A stretch of 64,000 nucleotides of DNA from Streptomyces capitiformicae (GTDB lineage: Bacteria; Actinomycetota; Actinomycetes; Streptomycetales; Streptomycetaceae): positions 7,819,486-7,883,485 of the forward strand of contig NZ_CP022161.1 of the NCBI RefSeq assembly GCF_002214185.1. Direction: 5' to 3'. This document shows, in pieces, positions 35,422 to 42,890 of this stretch. The translations under genes and the position numbers were made by a program. The notes under the pieces are model-generated. The model was not told the DNA's origin, ran no database searches, and saw only the letters and a list, made by a program, of their open reading frames with translations. Position 1 is the stretch's first letter. Each line of letters opens with the position of its first letter.

Positions 35422-37026
35422 TCAGTAGTTCTCCCACTCGTCCAGCACGTACTCCAGCACGGCCGGGTCCATCAGCGTGCTCGGCCGTACGTCCTGGCGG
35501 CGGCGGTCCACGGGGAACACCGCGGCGGCCTTCAGGACCGCCTCGTCCAGGTAGCGCAGTCGCGGGGCGTCCGATGCCAGCCGCAGTGGTGGGGACGTAC
35601 CGCCGCCCGGGGCGGCCAGGACGTAGCCCCAGTTGCCGAAGCTCGGTACGTCGACCTGGAACTGGGTGGTCGTGTAGCCCGCCGTCTCGATCGTCTCCGC
35701 GATCGACCAGTACGTCTTCGGCGCGAAGAACGGTGAACCGCTCTGCACCATCACCCTGCTCCGCGGGGTCAGGACCTGGCCGAGGAGGTGGTAGAACTCC
35801 ACCGAGTACAGCTTGGCCAGCGCCGCCGTGTCCGGGTCGGGGAAGTCGATGACGACCGCGTCGTACCGCTGCCGGGTGCCGCGCAGCCAGTTGAAGGCGT
35901 CGGCGTTGACGACCTTGACCCTGGGGTCGTCCAGCGCCTTGTCGTTGAGGTCGCGCAGGGGCTGGAAGTCGCGCGCGAGCCCGGTCATCGCCGGGTCCAG
36001 TTCGACGAGAGTGACGTGCTGTACGTCGTCGTAGCGCAGCACCTCGCGCAGGGCCAGCCCGTCGCCGCCGCCCATGATCAGCACGTTGGTGCGGGAGCCC
36101 GCGAGCGTGGGGTGGACGAGGGACTCGTGGTAGCGGTACTCGTCGACCGAGCTGAACTGGAGGTCGCCGTTGAGGAAGAGTCTGATGTCCGGTTCGCCGG
36201 TGAAGGCGGTGGAGCGGGTGACGACGATCTCCTGGTACGACGTCGTCTCGGCGTGGACGATCGGGTCCCGGTACATCTGCTGGCGCGCGGTCACCTCCAG
36301 GTCGTCCGCGAGCGCGTACGTCGTACCGAGCACGGCGAGGACCGCCGTGACGCCGGCCAGCAGGGCGTTGCGGACCCAGCTCCGGATCTGCCGGCGGAAG
36401 ATGAACACCACCACGAGGACACCGGCTACCGCGTTGACCGCGCCGACCACCAGCGTGCCCTTCAGCTGGCCGAACGTCGGCAGGAGCCACAGCGGGAAGC
36501 CCAGGCCGCCGATCAGCGCTCCGATGTAGTCGACGGCGAACATGTCGGCGACCGCGCTGCCCGCCTCCTGCCGCCGGATCCGCTGGAGCAGGGTCATGAG
36601 CAGCGGGATCTCGGCGCCGATCAGCAGGCCGACGGCCACCGCGACCACGATCATCGCCGGGGTGTACAGCTGGAGCCAGGCGAACGCCGAGTACAGCACC
36701 AGCACCGACAGTCCGCCGACCAGCGCCAGCACGCCCTCGACGAGCGCGAACGCGCCCACCGCGCGGCGGCGCAGGGGTTTGGCGGCGAGGGAGCCGAGCC
36801 CCATGGCGAACACCATCACGGAGATCACCACGGAGGTCTGGAGCACCGAGTTGCCGATGAGGTAGCTGCCCAGCGCGGTGAGGGCCAGCTCGTACACGAG
36901 GCCGCAGGCCGCGCAGAGGAAGACGGCGAAGAGCAGCAGGAAACGAGCCCCCCGGGTGTGCCGGACGACCGGGGGGCGGGAGGGTGCCGCGGTGGTGTCG
37001 CGGCCTTGCAGACCGGTGCCGCTCAT
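35422..37026 (-). CDS. Membrane spermidine synthase-like protein
   Basis: 534 residues, start ATG 37026. The N-terminal half is an integral membrane domain (LLLFAVFLCAACGLVYELAL, further helices to ~220). The C-terminal half is a polyamine aminopropyltransferase fold with the SAM-type loop VLIMGGGDGLALREVLRY, LVELDPAM and the aspartate-rich DAVVIDFPDPDTAALAKLYS active site. Such fused membrane spermidine synthases may make unusual polyamines or act on envelope substrates. It is last of a four-gene operon with DUF350, DUF4247 and DUF2617 proteins. Confidence 0.9.
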   Translation of the reverse strand: MSGTGLQGRDTTAAPSRPPVVRHTRGARFLLLFAVFLCAACGLVYELALTALGSYLIGNSVLQTSVVISVMVFAMGLGSLAAKPLRRRAVGAFALVEGVLALVGGLSVLVLYSAFAWLQLYTPAMIVVAVAVGLLIGAEIPLLMTLLQRIRRQEAGSAVADMFAVDYIGALIGGLGFPLWLLPTFGQLKGTLVVGAVNAVAGVLVVVFIFRRQIRSWVRNALLAGVTAVLAVLGTTYALADDLEVTARQQMYRDPIVHAETTSYQEIVVTRSTAFTGEPDIRLFLNGDLQFSSVDEYRYHESLVHPTLAGSRTNVLIMGGGDGLALREVLRYDDVQHVTLVELDPAMTGLARDFQPLRDLNDKALDDPRVKVVNADAFNWLRGTRQRYDAVVIDFPDPDTAALAKLYSVEFYHLLGQVLTPRSRVMVQSGSPFFAPKTYWSIAETIETAGYTTTQFQVDVPSFGNWGYVLAAPGGGTSPPLRLASDAPRLRYLDEAVLKAAAVFPVDRRRQDVRPSTLMDPAVLEYVLDEWENY

Positions 37027-37039
37027 CGTGGGGGCGCCG

Positions 37040-37477
37040 TTACGAGATCGCCGCGCCGACCATGAACCCGGTACCCAGGTACATGCCGGCCTGGACCCAG
37101 GCGGCGGGGTGCGGACGGCCGTCCTGGTCGTCGAGGACGACCGCGCCCATCTGGCCCGGCGTGAACACGCCGATCACGATGCCGACGACGGTCATCACCA
37201 GCACCCCGGCCAGGCCGTACAGCAGCGTGCTGATCAGGCCGTGGCCGAGGCCCTGCTCGGACTCGCTCGCCTCGATGGCCTTCATGATGACCAGGCCCAC
37301 AGCGACTGACTGGCTGCCCAGCAGGACGGCCGCGCCGCGGTTCCGGTCGGTCCATACCACGTGGTACAGCTTGCCCGGCGTGACGAGGTCGAGCGCGATG
37401 AAGCCGACGGCCATCACGACGAGGCCCACGACTCCGTAGAGCAGGGCCTGGCCGGTCGACTCGAAGATCTCGGTCAC
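37040..37477 (-). CDS. DUF350 membrane protein
   Basis: A 145-residue protein with four hydrophobic helices in two repeated pairs (LLYGVVGLVVMAVGFIALDL and LLYGLAGVLVMTVVGIVIGV). This internal repeat, together with the VTPGK/FTPGQ turns, is the mark of DUF350. ATG 37477 has GAAAGG-like bases upstream. It lies between the DUF4247 and spermidine synthase genes. Confidence 0.88.
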   Translation of the reverse strand: MTEIFESTGQALLYGVVGLVVMAVGFIALDLVTPGKLYHVVWTDRNRGAAVLLGSQSVAVGLVIMKAIEASESEQGLGHGLISTLLYGLAGVLVMTVVGIVIGVFTPGQMGAVVLDDQDGRPHPAAWVQAGMYLGTGFMVGAAIS

Positions 37478-37575
37478 TGCGTTGCCTTTCTTGGGGGCGG
37501 GGTCGGGGCGTGATCAGGTGCTGTGCGGGAGGAACGTGGGACGCGTCGGGGGGTGATCCGGCCGGTCACCGGGCG

Positions 37576-37980
37576 TTACTTGCCCTCGCCGGGGCCGCCG
37601 CCGCGGAAGCTCGCGCTGTCCGGGTCCTGCCAGTAGGTGAGGTGCCGCTGGTGGCGGTGGTAGCCGTTGCGGTAGTCCTCGATCTCGATCAGGCTGCCGC
37701 TCCGGTACGGCGAGACGGTGACCATGTCGTCGCCGTAGCGCAGGAACTCCATGCTGTCGCCGGAGGCACGGTCCAGGGCCGTCCGCTCGGTGTGGATCGC
37801 CTGGGCGACCTCGCTCGGGGTGCTGTCCGAGTCGAGCCAGTCCGACCCGGTCGCGGTGTACGTCTTCCTGATCCACTCGCGCGGGACCGCGCCGTCGTCC
37901 CCGTCGCTGGAGCAGGCGGTGAGCAGGGTCGCGGCCAGCACGGCTGCCACCGCTGCGCGGACGAGTCGGGCGCTGTTCAT
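37576..37980 (-). CDS. DUF4247 lipoprotein
   Basis: 134 residues; signal peptide with lipobox LLTACSS, so anchored outside the membrane. The mature part (VPREWIRKTYTATGSDWLDS, DMVTVSPYRSGSLIEIEDYR) matches DUF4247. The end is Gly-rich. ATG 37980 overlaps the DUF2617 stop (37977), coupling the pair. Confidence 0.85.
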   Translation of the reverse strand: MNSARLVRAAVAAVLAATLLTACSSDGDDGAVPREWIRKTYTATGSDWLDSDSTPSEVAQAIHTERTALDRASGDSMEFLRYGDDMVTVSPYRSGSLIEIEDYRNGYHRHQRHLTYWQDPDSASFRGGGPGEGK

Positions 37981-38531
37981 CGGGCCTCCAGCCGGCTGTG
38001 CGTCGATACGATCCGACCGTTCTGCGGATACGTGTGCCAGGTGCGCCAGACGAGCCCGGCGCCGTACGGTCCCTCGACCATCTCGATGACCACCGCGGTG
38101 ATCGCTTCCGGCGAGCCGGGGAAGACTCCGCACAGGCTGTGCTCGGTGTCGGTTGCCTGGTCGAGGACCTGTGCCACCTCGGCGCTGAACTCCTCAGGGC
38201 CCAGTCGGCGGGTGGTGGCGCCGAATTCGTAGACCCAGCCCGGCAGATGACGGGTGCAGGTCTCGGGCAGCCCCCTCACCGCGCCCTGCAGACAGGCCAC
38301 CGTCTCCCGCACGGGACCGGCGAACACCTGGTGCGAGGCCCCGAGCAGCCGCAGCCGCACGTCCAGCCCGCCGAGCGACACCACACGCTCTGCCAGCGCC
38401 GGACGCTCCGTCAGGCTCAGCGAGAAGCAGAGTTGATCCGCATCCGTGTCCAGATAGGGGGCGTCCAGAGAAACGGCGTACACACGATCCCCCGGTCGTT
38501 TCCTGCCATGATCGGCGCCCGAGTATGACAC
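37977..38531 (-). CDS. DUF2617 protein
   Basis: Up to 184 residues from ATG 38531; the family usually starts nearer VYAVSLDAPYLDTDADQL, so a GTG at about 38483 is likely the real start. Motifs RLRLLGASHQVFAG and PGWVYEFGATTRRLGPEEFS fit DUF2617. It is a soluble protein and the first gene of the polyamine-synthase-like operon. Confidence 0.8.
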   Translation of the reverse strand: MSYSGADHGRKRPGDRVYAVSLDAPYLDTDADQLCFSLSLTERPALAERVVSLGGLDVRLRLLGASHQVFAGPVRETVACLQGAVRGLPETCTRHLPGWVYEFGATTRRLGPEEFSAEVAQVLDQATDTEHSLCGVFPGSPEAITAVVIEMVEGPYGAGLVWRTWHTYPQNGRIVSTHSRLEAR

Positions 38532-38630
38532 ATGTGTTCGTGGGACTTGAGGGCTGGGGAGGGACGGGGTGAAGAGCCCCCGCCCCTCAGGGGTCGGTCC
38601 GCGCCCTCACTGGGGCGCCGCGACGCCCAC

Positions 38631-38750
38631 GTGACCGCGAGGGACACCCTCGACATGTGGCGCGCCGCCACCCACCACGGCCGGAGCCGGAAGGCACGGG
38701 ACATCGTCCGCATCGCCTGGACCGACACGGTGGCAACTCTCCTGGCCTGA
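38631..38750 (+). other. Short coding-like remnant
   Basis: From GTG 38631 the frame reads RDTLDMWRAATHHGRSRKAR then a helix DIVRIAWTDTVATLLA and TGA. It resembles the end of some lost gene, but family and start are unknown. The surrounding intergenic stretch (38532-38899) shows nothing else. Confidence 0.25.
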
Positions 38751-38899
38751 AGCACTGCCAGCGGCCCTCTGACACCCGGGCGGGCCCGGACGACGTGCGT
38801 CCGTCCGCCCACCTCTTGCTGTCACGTCATTGTGGCGGCCCGGTCCAGGACATTACCCGCCTGCGCGCCGGTACTACATTCCGCGATGATGTGGCGCAA

Positions 38900-38950
38900 G
38901 TAGCCCATGAACGCGACGAAGGCGGCCACCTCCTCCCACCGCCCCGTGGT
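38900..38950 (-). pseudogene. 51-bp fragment copied from the DUF899 gene
   Basis: Bases 38900-38950 match 34818-34868 inside the DUF899 gene at 50 of 51 positions, same strand. The remainder of that gene is absent, so this is a duplicated or recombined scrap directly after the SDR gene. Confidence 0.85.
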
Positions 38951-38956
38951 TCGGAT

Positions 38957-39772
38957 TCAGTGGGCCGGGACTTCGGTGGTGGCGCTTTGAGCGGGGACTG
39001 GCCCCAGGAGCAGGCCGCCGTTGACCTCGATGGTCTGGCCGGTGATCCAGCGGGCGTCGTCCGAGGCGAGGAAAGCCACGACATCGCCTATGTCGGCCGG
39101 CCTGCCGGGACGGGCGAGTGCGGTCATGGTGGCGACGTGCCGTGTGGCCTCGGCGCTGCGGAGCCAGTCGTTCATGTCGGTCTCGGTGATGCCTGGGGAG
39201 ACGGTGTTGACCGTGATGCCGCGCGTTCCCACGGTATGGGCGAGTGATCGGCCGAAGACGTTGAGCGCGCCCTTGGTCATCGCGTACACGATTTCGGGCG
39301 TGGCGAACCAGGTCACGCCCGAGGAGATGTTGATGATGCGGCCGCCGTCGGGCATCAGGCGCAGCGCCCGCTGGGTGATGAACAACGGTGCCCGCACATT
39401 GATCGCAAACACACGCTCGTAGCTCTTCGGGGTCGCCGCATGGATGGAGGCGCCGTAGTCGATGACGGCGGCGTTGTTCACCAGGATGTCCAGGGGCCGG
39501 TCCTGGAGCTCGGTCTCCAGCGCCGCGAACAGGGTGTCCACGTCCCCGTCCACGCCCAGCTCGGCGCGTAGGGGAAAGGCCCGCCCGCCGGATCTGTGGA
39601 TCGCCGCCACGGTCTTCCTTGCCGCGTCGTCGTTGGTGCCGTAGTGCACGGCGACGAGGGCCCCTTCGGCGGCGAGCCGTTGTGCGATGGATCGCCCGAT
39701 TCCCCGGGAAGCTCCCGTCACCAATGCCGTCCTGCCGGCCAGGTCGGCCATTCCGCTTGCTTCCGTCGACAC
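38957..39772 (-). CDS. Short-chain dehydrogenase/reductase
   Basis: 271 residues from GTG 39772 (GAGGAG upstream; ATG 39751 is an alternative). Cofactor motif ALVTGASRGIGRSIA, NNAAVIDYG, catalytic Ser in INISSGVTW and Tyr-Lys in IVYAMTKGAL, late ITGQTIEVNGG. NAD(P)-dependent oxidoreductase of unknown substrate. The DUF899 scrap lies just past its 3' end. Confidence 0.9.
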   Translation of the reverse strand: MSTEASGMADLAGRTALVTGASRGIGRSIAQRLAAEGALVAVHYGTNDDAARKTVAAIHRSGGRAFPLRAELGVDGDVDTLFAALETELQDRPLDILVNNAAVIDYGASIHAATPKSYERVFAINVRAPLFITQRALRLMPDGGRIINISSGVTWFATPEIVYAMTKGALNVFGRSLAHTVGTRGITVNTVSPGITETDMNDWLRSAEATRHVATMTALARPGRPADIGDVVAFLASDDARWITGQTIEVNGGLLLGPVPAQSATTEVPAH

Positions 39773-39824
39773 AGTCGGTGCTCCTCTCTGTTGCGTCGGG
39801 TACTTCAGCTTTGCGTCGGGTGCG

Positions 39825-40019
39825 TCAGCCGATCGGGCTCGGGTTGCCGGTGGCGGCGTCGGCTGTGAATGGGCCATCGATGACGATCGCTACGGCCTTG
39901 AACGGGCCGTCGGCCGAGAGGGCTTGATGTGTCTGGTACTGGCCGGCCTGGGCCGTGCCGGCGGCCAGCACGAGGGCGACCGCCGCTTCGCCGATCGCTG
40001 CCGGGATCTTGATGCGCAC
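39825..40019 (-). CDS. Small secreted peptide, 64 aa
   Basis: GTG 40019 with AGGAG five bases upstream. Signal peptide MRIKIPAAIGEAAVALVLAA ending TAQA, then a ~40-residue mature peptide (GQYQTHQALSADGPFKAVAI, IDGPFTADAATGNPSPIG) with two DGPF repeats. No family is recognised. It is divergent from the winged-helix regulator at 40161, 140 bp away, which might control it. Confidence 0.6.
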   Translation of the reverse strand: MRIKIPAAIGEAAVALVLAAGTAQAGQYQTHQALSADGPFKAVAIVIDGPFTADAATGNPSPIG

Positions 40020-40160
40020 GGGAACTCCTGACTGATGCGTGATCCGGTATGGGTGAGGTCTCGACCACCACCCGCACAGCGATCCTCTGCCGTTCCAGCG
40101 GGGACAGCGAGCCTTTCGACTATCCTCGAAAGCTCGCACTGCCCAGGTGAGGAGCGGGAG

Positions 40161-41165
40161 TTGACCGGCGACACGCTGCAACTGGGGTCCCTGGAACAGG
40201 TGCGCGTCGGCGTGAGCCGTCATCCGGGCGCGACGCTCTTTTCCGTACTGAAGGACGTGTGGGGAGGCTGCCCGCAGGGTGTGCCACGGCCGTGGCGGCA
40301 GCTCATTCAGCAGAAGGCGACACCAGCCACCGCTGTCCCGGCGCTGCCGCTTTTCCGGTCGCGGGACTGCTGGGTGCCCGACTGTCTCGCCCTGACCCGC
40401 GACGTACACGCCGTCGACATGGATGCGCTCCTCGACGAACTGCACGACCTCGACCCTGACCGGCTCACGGCCGAAGTGACATCCCGGTTCCCCGACACCG
40501 GCATGCCGCCCCTGTGGCGGAGCGTTCTGAACGACTCCCAGGGCTTCGTGGCCGCCTACCAGAAGCTGGTGACCGCGGCCTGGGAAGTCTTCGCCCCGGT
40601 GTGGGCACAGGCGGACCGGCTCTTCGGCCGGGAGATGGAACGGATCGGCATCGCCGCGGTGACCGGCGGCCTGGCTCCGGTGCTGGCGGGCCTGGACTCC
40701 GTCGTCCACTACCAGGACGGCGCCCTGCGGTTACCGCACCCTGCTTCCGAGCCCCATACCCGGCTCGGCGACCGCACGCTCGTCCTGGTCCCCCTCGCCT
40801 CCGGTTTCGCCGCCGGGATGTACGGCATCGAAGGCGACGACCACATCTGGATCGGCTACCCCCTGCCTGGCCTCGCCGGCATCGTCACCCGCGTCCAGGC
40901 CGCCCAGCCCCCACCGGGGGATGCCCTGAACCTCGTGCTGGGCCCGGTCCGGGCGGCGATCCTGCGCCACCTGTCCCAGCCGCCGTCCGTCAGTGAACTG
41001 GCCCACGCCCTGCAACTCGGCGTCAGCACCGTCACCTACCACTGCGACCAACTCGCCGCCGCAGGGCTCCTCGACCGGCAACGCTACGGCCGCCAGGTCC
41101 GCCTGCACCGAACTCCCCGCGGCTCAGCCCTTCTCGAGCTGCTCACGAACCCCCTGCCGAACTGA
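40161..41165 (+). CDS. ArsR-like winged-helix transcriptional regulator
   Basis: 334 residues from TTG 40161 (GAGGAGCGGGAG upstream; the open frame continues further 5' but without start signals). A long N-terminal ligand-type domain (VGVSRHPGATLFSVLKDVWG, AAVTGGLAPVLAGLDSVV) ends in a winged helix: RAAILRHLSQPPSVSELAHA, STVTYHCDQLAAAGLL. Codon 40731-40733 is TTA, so expression should depend on bldA. Likely regulates the divergent secreted peptide and/or SDR. Confidence 0.8.
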   Translation: MTGDTLQLGSLEQVRVGVSRHPGATLFSVLKDVWGGCPQGVPRPWRQLIQQKATPATAVPALPLFRSRDCWVPDCLALTRDVHAVDMDALLDELHDLDPDRLTAEVTSRFPDTGMPPLWRSVLNDSQGFVAAYQKLVTAAWEVFAPVWAQADRLFGREMERIGIAAVTGGLAPVLAGLDSVVHYQDGALRLPHPASEPHTRLGDRTLVLVPLASGFAAGMYGIEGDDHIWIGYPLPGLAGIVTRVQAAQPPPGDALNLVLGPVRAAILRHLSQPPSVSELAHALQLGVSTVTYHCDQLAAAGLLDRQRYGRQVRLHRTPRGSALLELLTNPLPN

Positions 41166-41312
41166 CCTCGCCTGTGTCATGTACTTGCCGCGGACCGGTG
41201 TTGCCCGGCGCGAGGTGCCGCAGAGACCGTGGGCTGCTCCGGCGTGACAGCCTGGCGCCGGCTGCGGGACCGGACCGAAGCGGGAGTTCGGCCGCGCCCG
41301 CACTCCGCCCTG

Positions 41313-41709
41313 CTCACCGTACTGCGCCGGGCAGATCACGCAACGCTTCAGCTCGACCCCGCTCGGCGCCCGCCTCGCCAGACACCTGGCCCTGAATCAG
41401 CTGCATGCCTGGGGCATCCCGCACGGCTCGGAGGCGTCGGAGAAGGCGGGTGTCGTCGTGGCGGAGCTGTCGGAGAAGGCGGGTGTCGTCGTGGCGGAGC
41501 TGTCGGCGAACGCGGTGACGCACGGCCGCGTCCCGGGCCGGGACTGCGAGTTACGCCTTTCCCTCCCCACCGGCCCACTCCGTATCGAGATCACCGACAC
41601 CCGTGCCGAACGACTGCCGCCCGGCCCCGGCCCCGGCGCCGTACGCCCGGCCCGTCCCCTCGACGACTCGGGCCGCGGCCTGACCCCGTCGAAGTCGCTG
41701 ACTACATGA
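41313..41709 (+). pseudogene. Anti-sigma/ATP-binding protein remnant
   Basis: The frame reads QITQRFSSTPLGARLARHLA, LNQLHAWGIP, then VVVAELSANAVTHGRVPGRD and LRLSLPTGPLRIEITDTRAE: the HATPase of Streptomyces RsbW-like regulators, with its N-box. A 33-bp tandem duplication (41440-41505, EKAGVVVAELS twice) inserts 11 residues before the N-box. The expected LLVEALADRWG end is out of frame, ending in TGA at 41707-41709. A start codon is also missing. One TTA codon is present. Confidence 0.65.
41440..41505. repeat. 33-bp perfect tandem duplication
   Basis: Two identical copies (41440-41472, 41473-41505) in phase with the anti-sigma-like remnant. Confidence 0.92.
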
Positions 41710-41713
41710 GTGT

Positions 41714-41748
41714 CCCCGGGAGGGCCGGGGGAGGCGGCCCTCCCGGGG
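41714..41748. terminator. Hairpin between anti-sigma remnant and ABC operon
   Basis: A 13-bp perfect stem (41714-41726 with 41736-41748), between the remnant and the convergent ABC ATPase gene, whose stop is at 41766. Confidence 0.88.
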
Positions 41749-41765
41749 CCGGGGGAGGGGGGCTG

Positions 41766-42890
41766 TTACTTCGCGACCGTCAGCAAGTCCCGCTGGTCCT
41801 CCGGCAGTTCGACCCTGTCGGCGTAGAGCAGCGCGTGGGACGGGTCGAAGACCAGGGCCACCTCGCCCGACAGGCCACCGTTGCCGCTCAGGACCTGGAC
41901 GACCTGGTCGCCGAGGCGGACGTCGTACTCGTAGCGGGAGCCGACGTAGGAGCTGGTGATGACCTGGGTGCTGAGTCTGTTCGCGCCGGCTGCCCCCTCC
42001 GCCGCCGTGACCTCCAAGCGCTCCGGGCGGACCGCCACCGTGACCGAGTCGTCGACCACGACCGGCCGTTCGCTGTCGACCCGCACGACGTCCCCGCTCG
42101 CGTCGAGGCGGACGCTGTGCCGGTTGCCGTCCTGCCCCACCACCTTGCCGGTCAGGAAGTTGCAGCGGCCCACGAAGGCGGCCACCGCGGGCGCGGCGGG
42201 GCGCTCGTAGATCTCGTGCGGCGTACCGATCTGGATCATGTTGCCGCCTTCCATCACCGCGATGCGGTCGCTGAGCGCCAACGCCTCCTCCTGGTCGTGC
42301 GTCACGTACACCGTCGTGATGCCCAACTCCTCCTGGAGCCGCTTCAGCCACGCCCGCGCCTGCTCGCGCAGCTTCGCGTCCAGGTTGGAGAGGGGTTCGT
42401 CCAGGAGCAGTACGGTCGGGGAGTAGACCAACGCCCGGGCCAGCGCCACTCGTTGCTGCTGGCCGCCCGAGAGCTGGTGCGGGTAGCGGGCGGACAACTC
42501 CGCGAGGCCCACCTTGTCGAGGGCGTCGTGGATCAGGGTCTTCTGCTTCTCCTTCGGCACCTTGCGGATGTTGAGCGGCAGCGCCAGGTTCTTCGCGATC
42601 GTCATGTGCGGCCAGAGCGCGTACGACTGGAAGACCATGCCGAGGTTGCGTTCCTCGGGAGGAAGGAAGACACCGGCGGACGCGTCCACGAACGGCCTGC
42701 CGCCCACCGCGATCGAGCCCTCCGTCGGGTGCTCAAGGCCCGCTATGCAGTTCAGCGTCGTCGACTTGCCGCAGCCGCTCGCGCCCAGCAGGGTGAAGAA
42801 CTCGCCGTCCTTGATGGTGAAGGTGACATCGCGCAGGACGGAGTTGTCCCCGAACGTCTTGGCCAGGTTCTTGACGGTCACCTCAGGCAT
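41766..42890 (-). CDS. ABC importer ATPase (Fe/phosphonate/polyamine type)
   Basis: 374 residues: Walker A LLGASGCGKSTTLNCIAGLE, signature LSGGQQQRVALARAL, Walker B VLLLDEPLSNLDA, H-loop VTHDQEEAL, then a ~130-residue TOBE-like C-terminal domain. Typical of the FbpC/PotA group. Its start (ATG 42890) overlaps the permease 3' end by eight bases, so the operon runs binding protein, permease, ATPase. Confidence 0.92.
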   Translation of the reverse strand: MPEVTVKNLAKTFGDNSVLRDVTFTIKDGEFFTLLGASGCGKSTTLNCIAGLEHPTEGSIAVGGRPFVDASAGVFLPPEERNLGMVFQSYALWPHMTIAKNLALPLNIRKVPKEKQKTLIHDALDKVGLAELSARYPHQLSGGQQQRVALARALVYSPTVLLLDEPLSNLDAKLREQARAWLKRLQEELGITTVYVTHDQEEALALSDRIAVMEGGNMIQIGTPHEIYERPAAPAVAAFVGRCNFLTGKVVGQDGNRHSVRLDASGDVVRVDSERPVVVDDSVTVAVRPERLEVTAAEGAAGANRLSTQVITSSYVGSRYEYDVRLGDQVVQVLSGNGGLSGEVALVFDPSHALLYADRVELPEDQRDLLTVAK

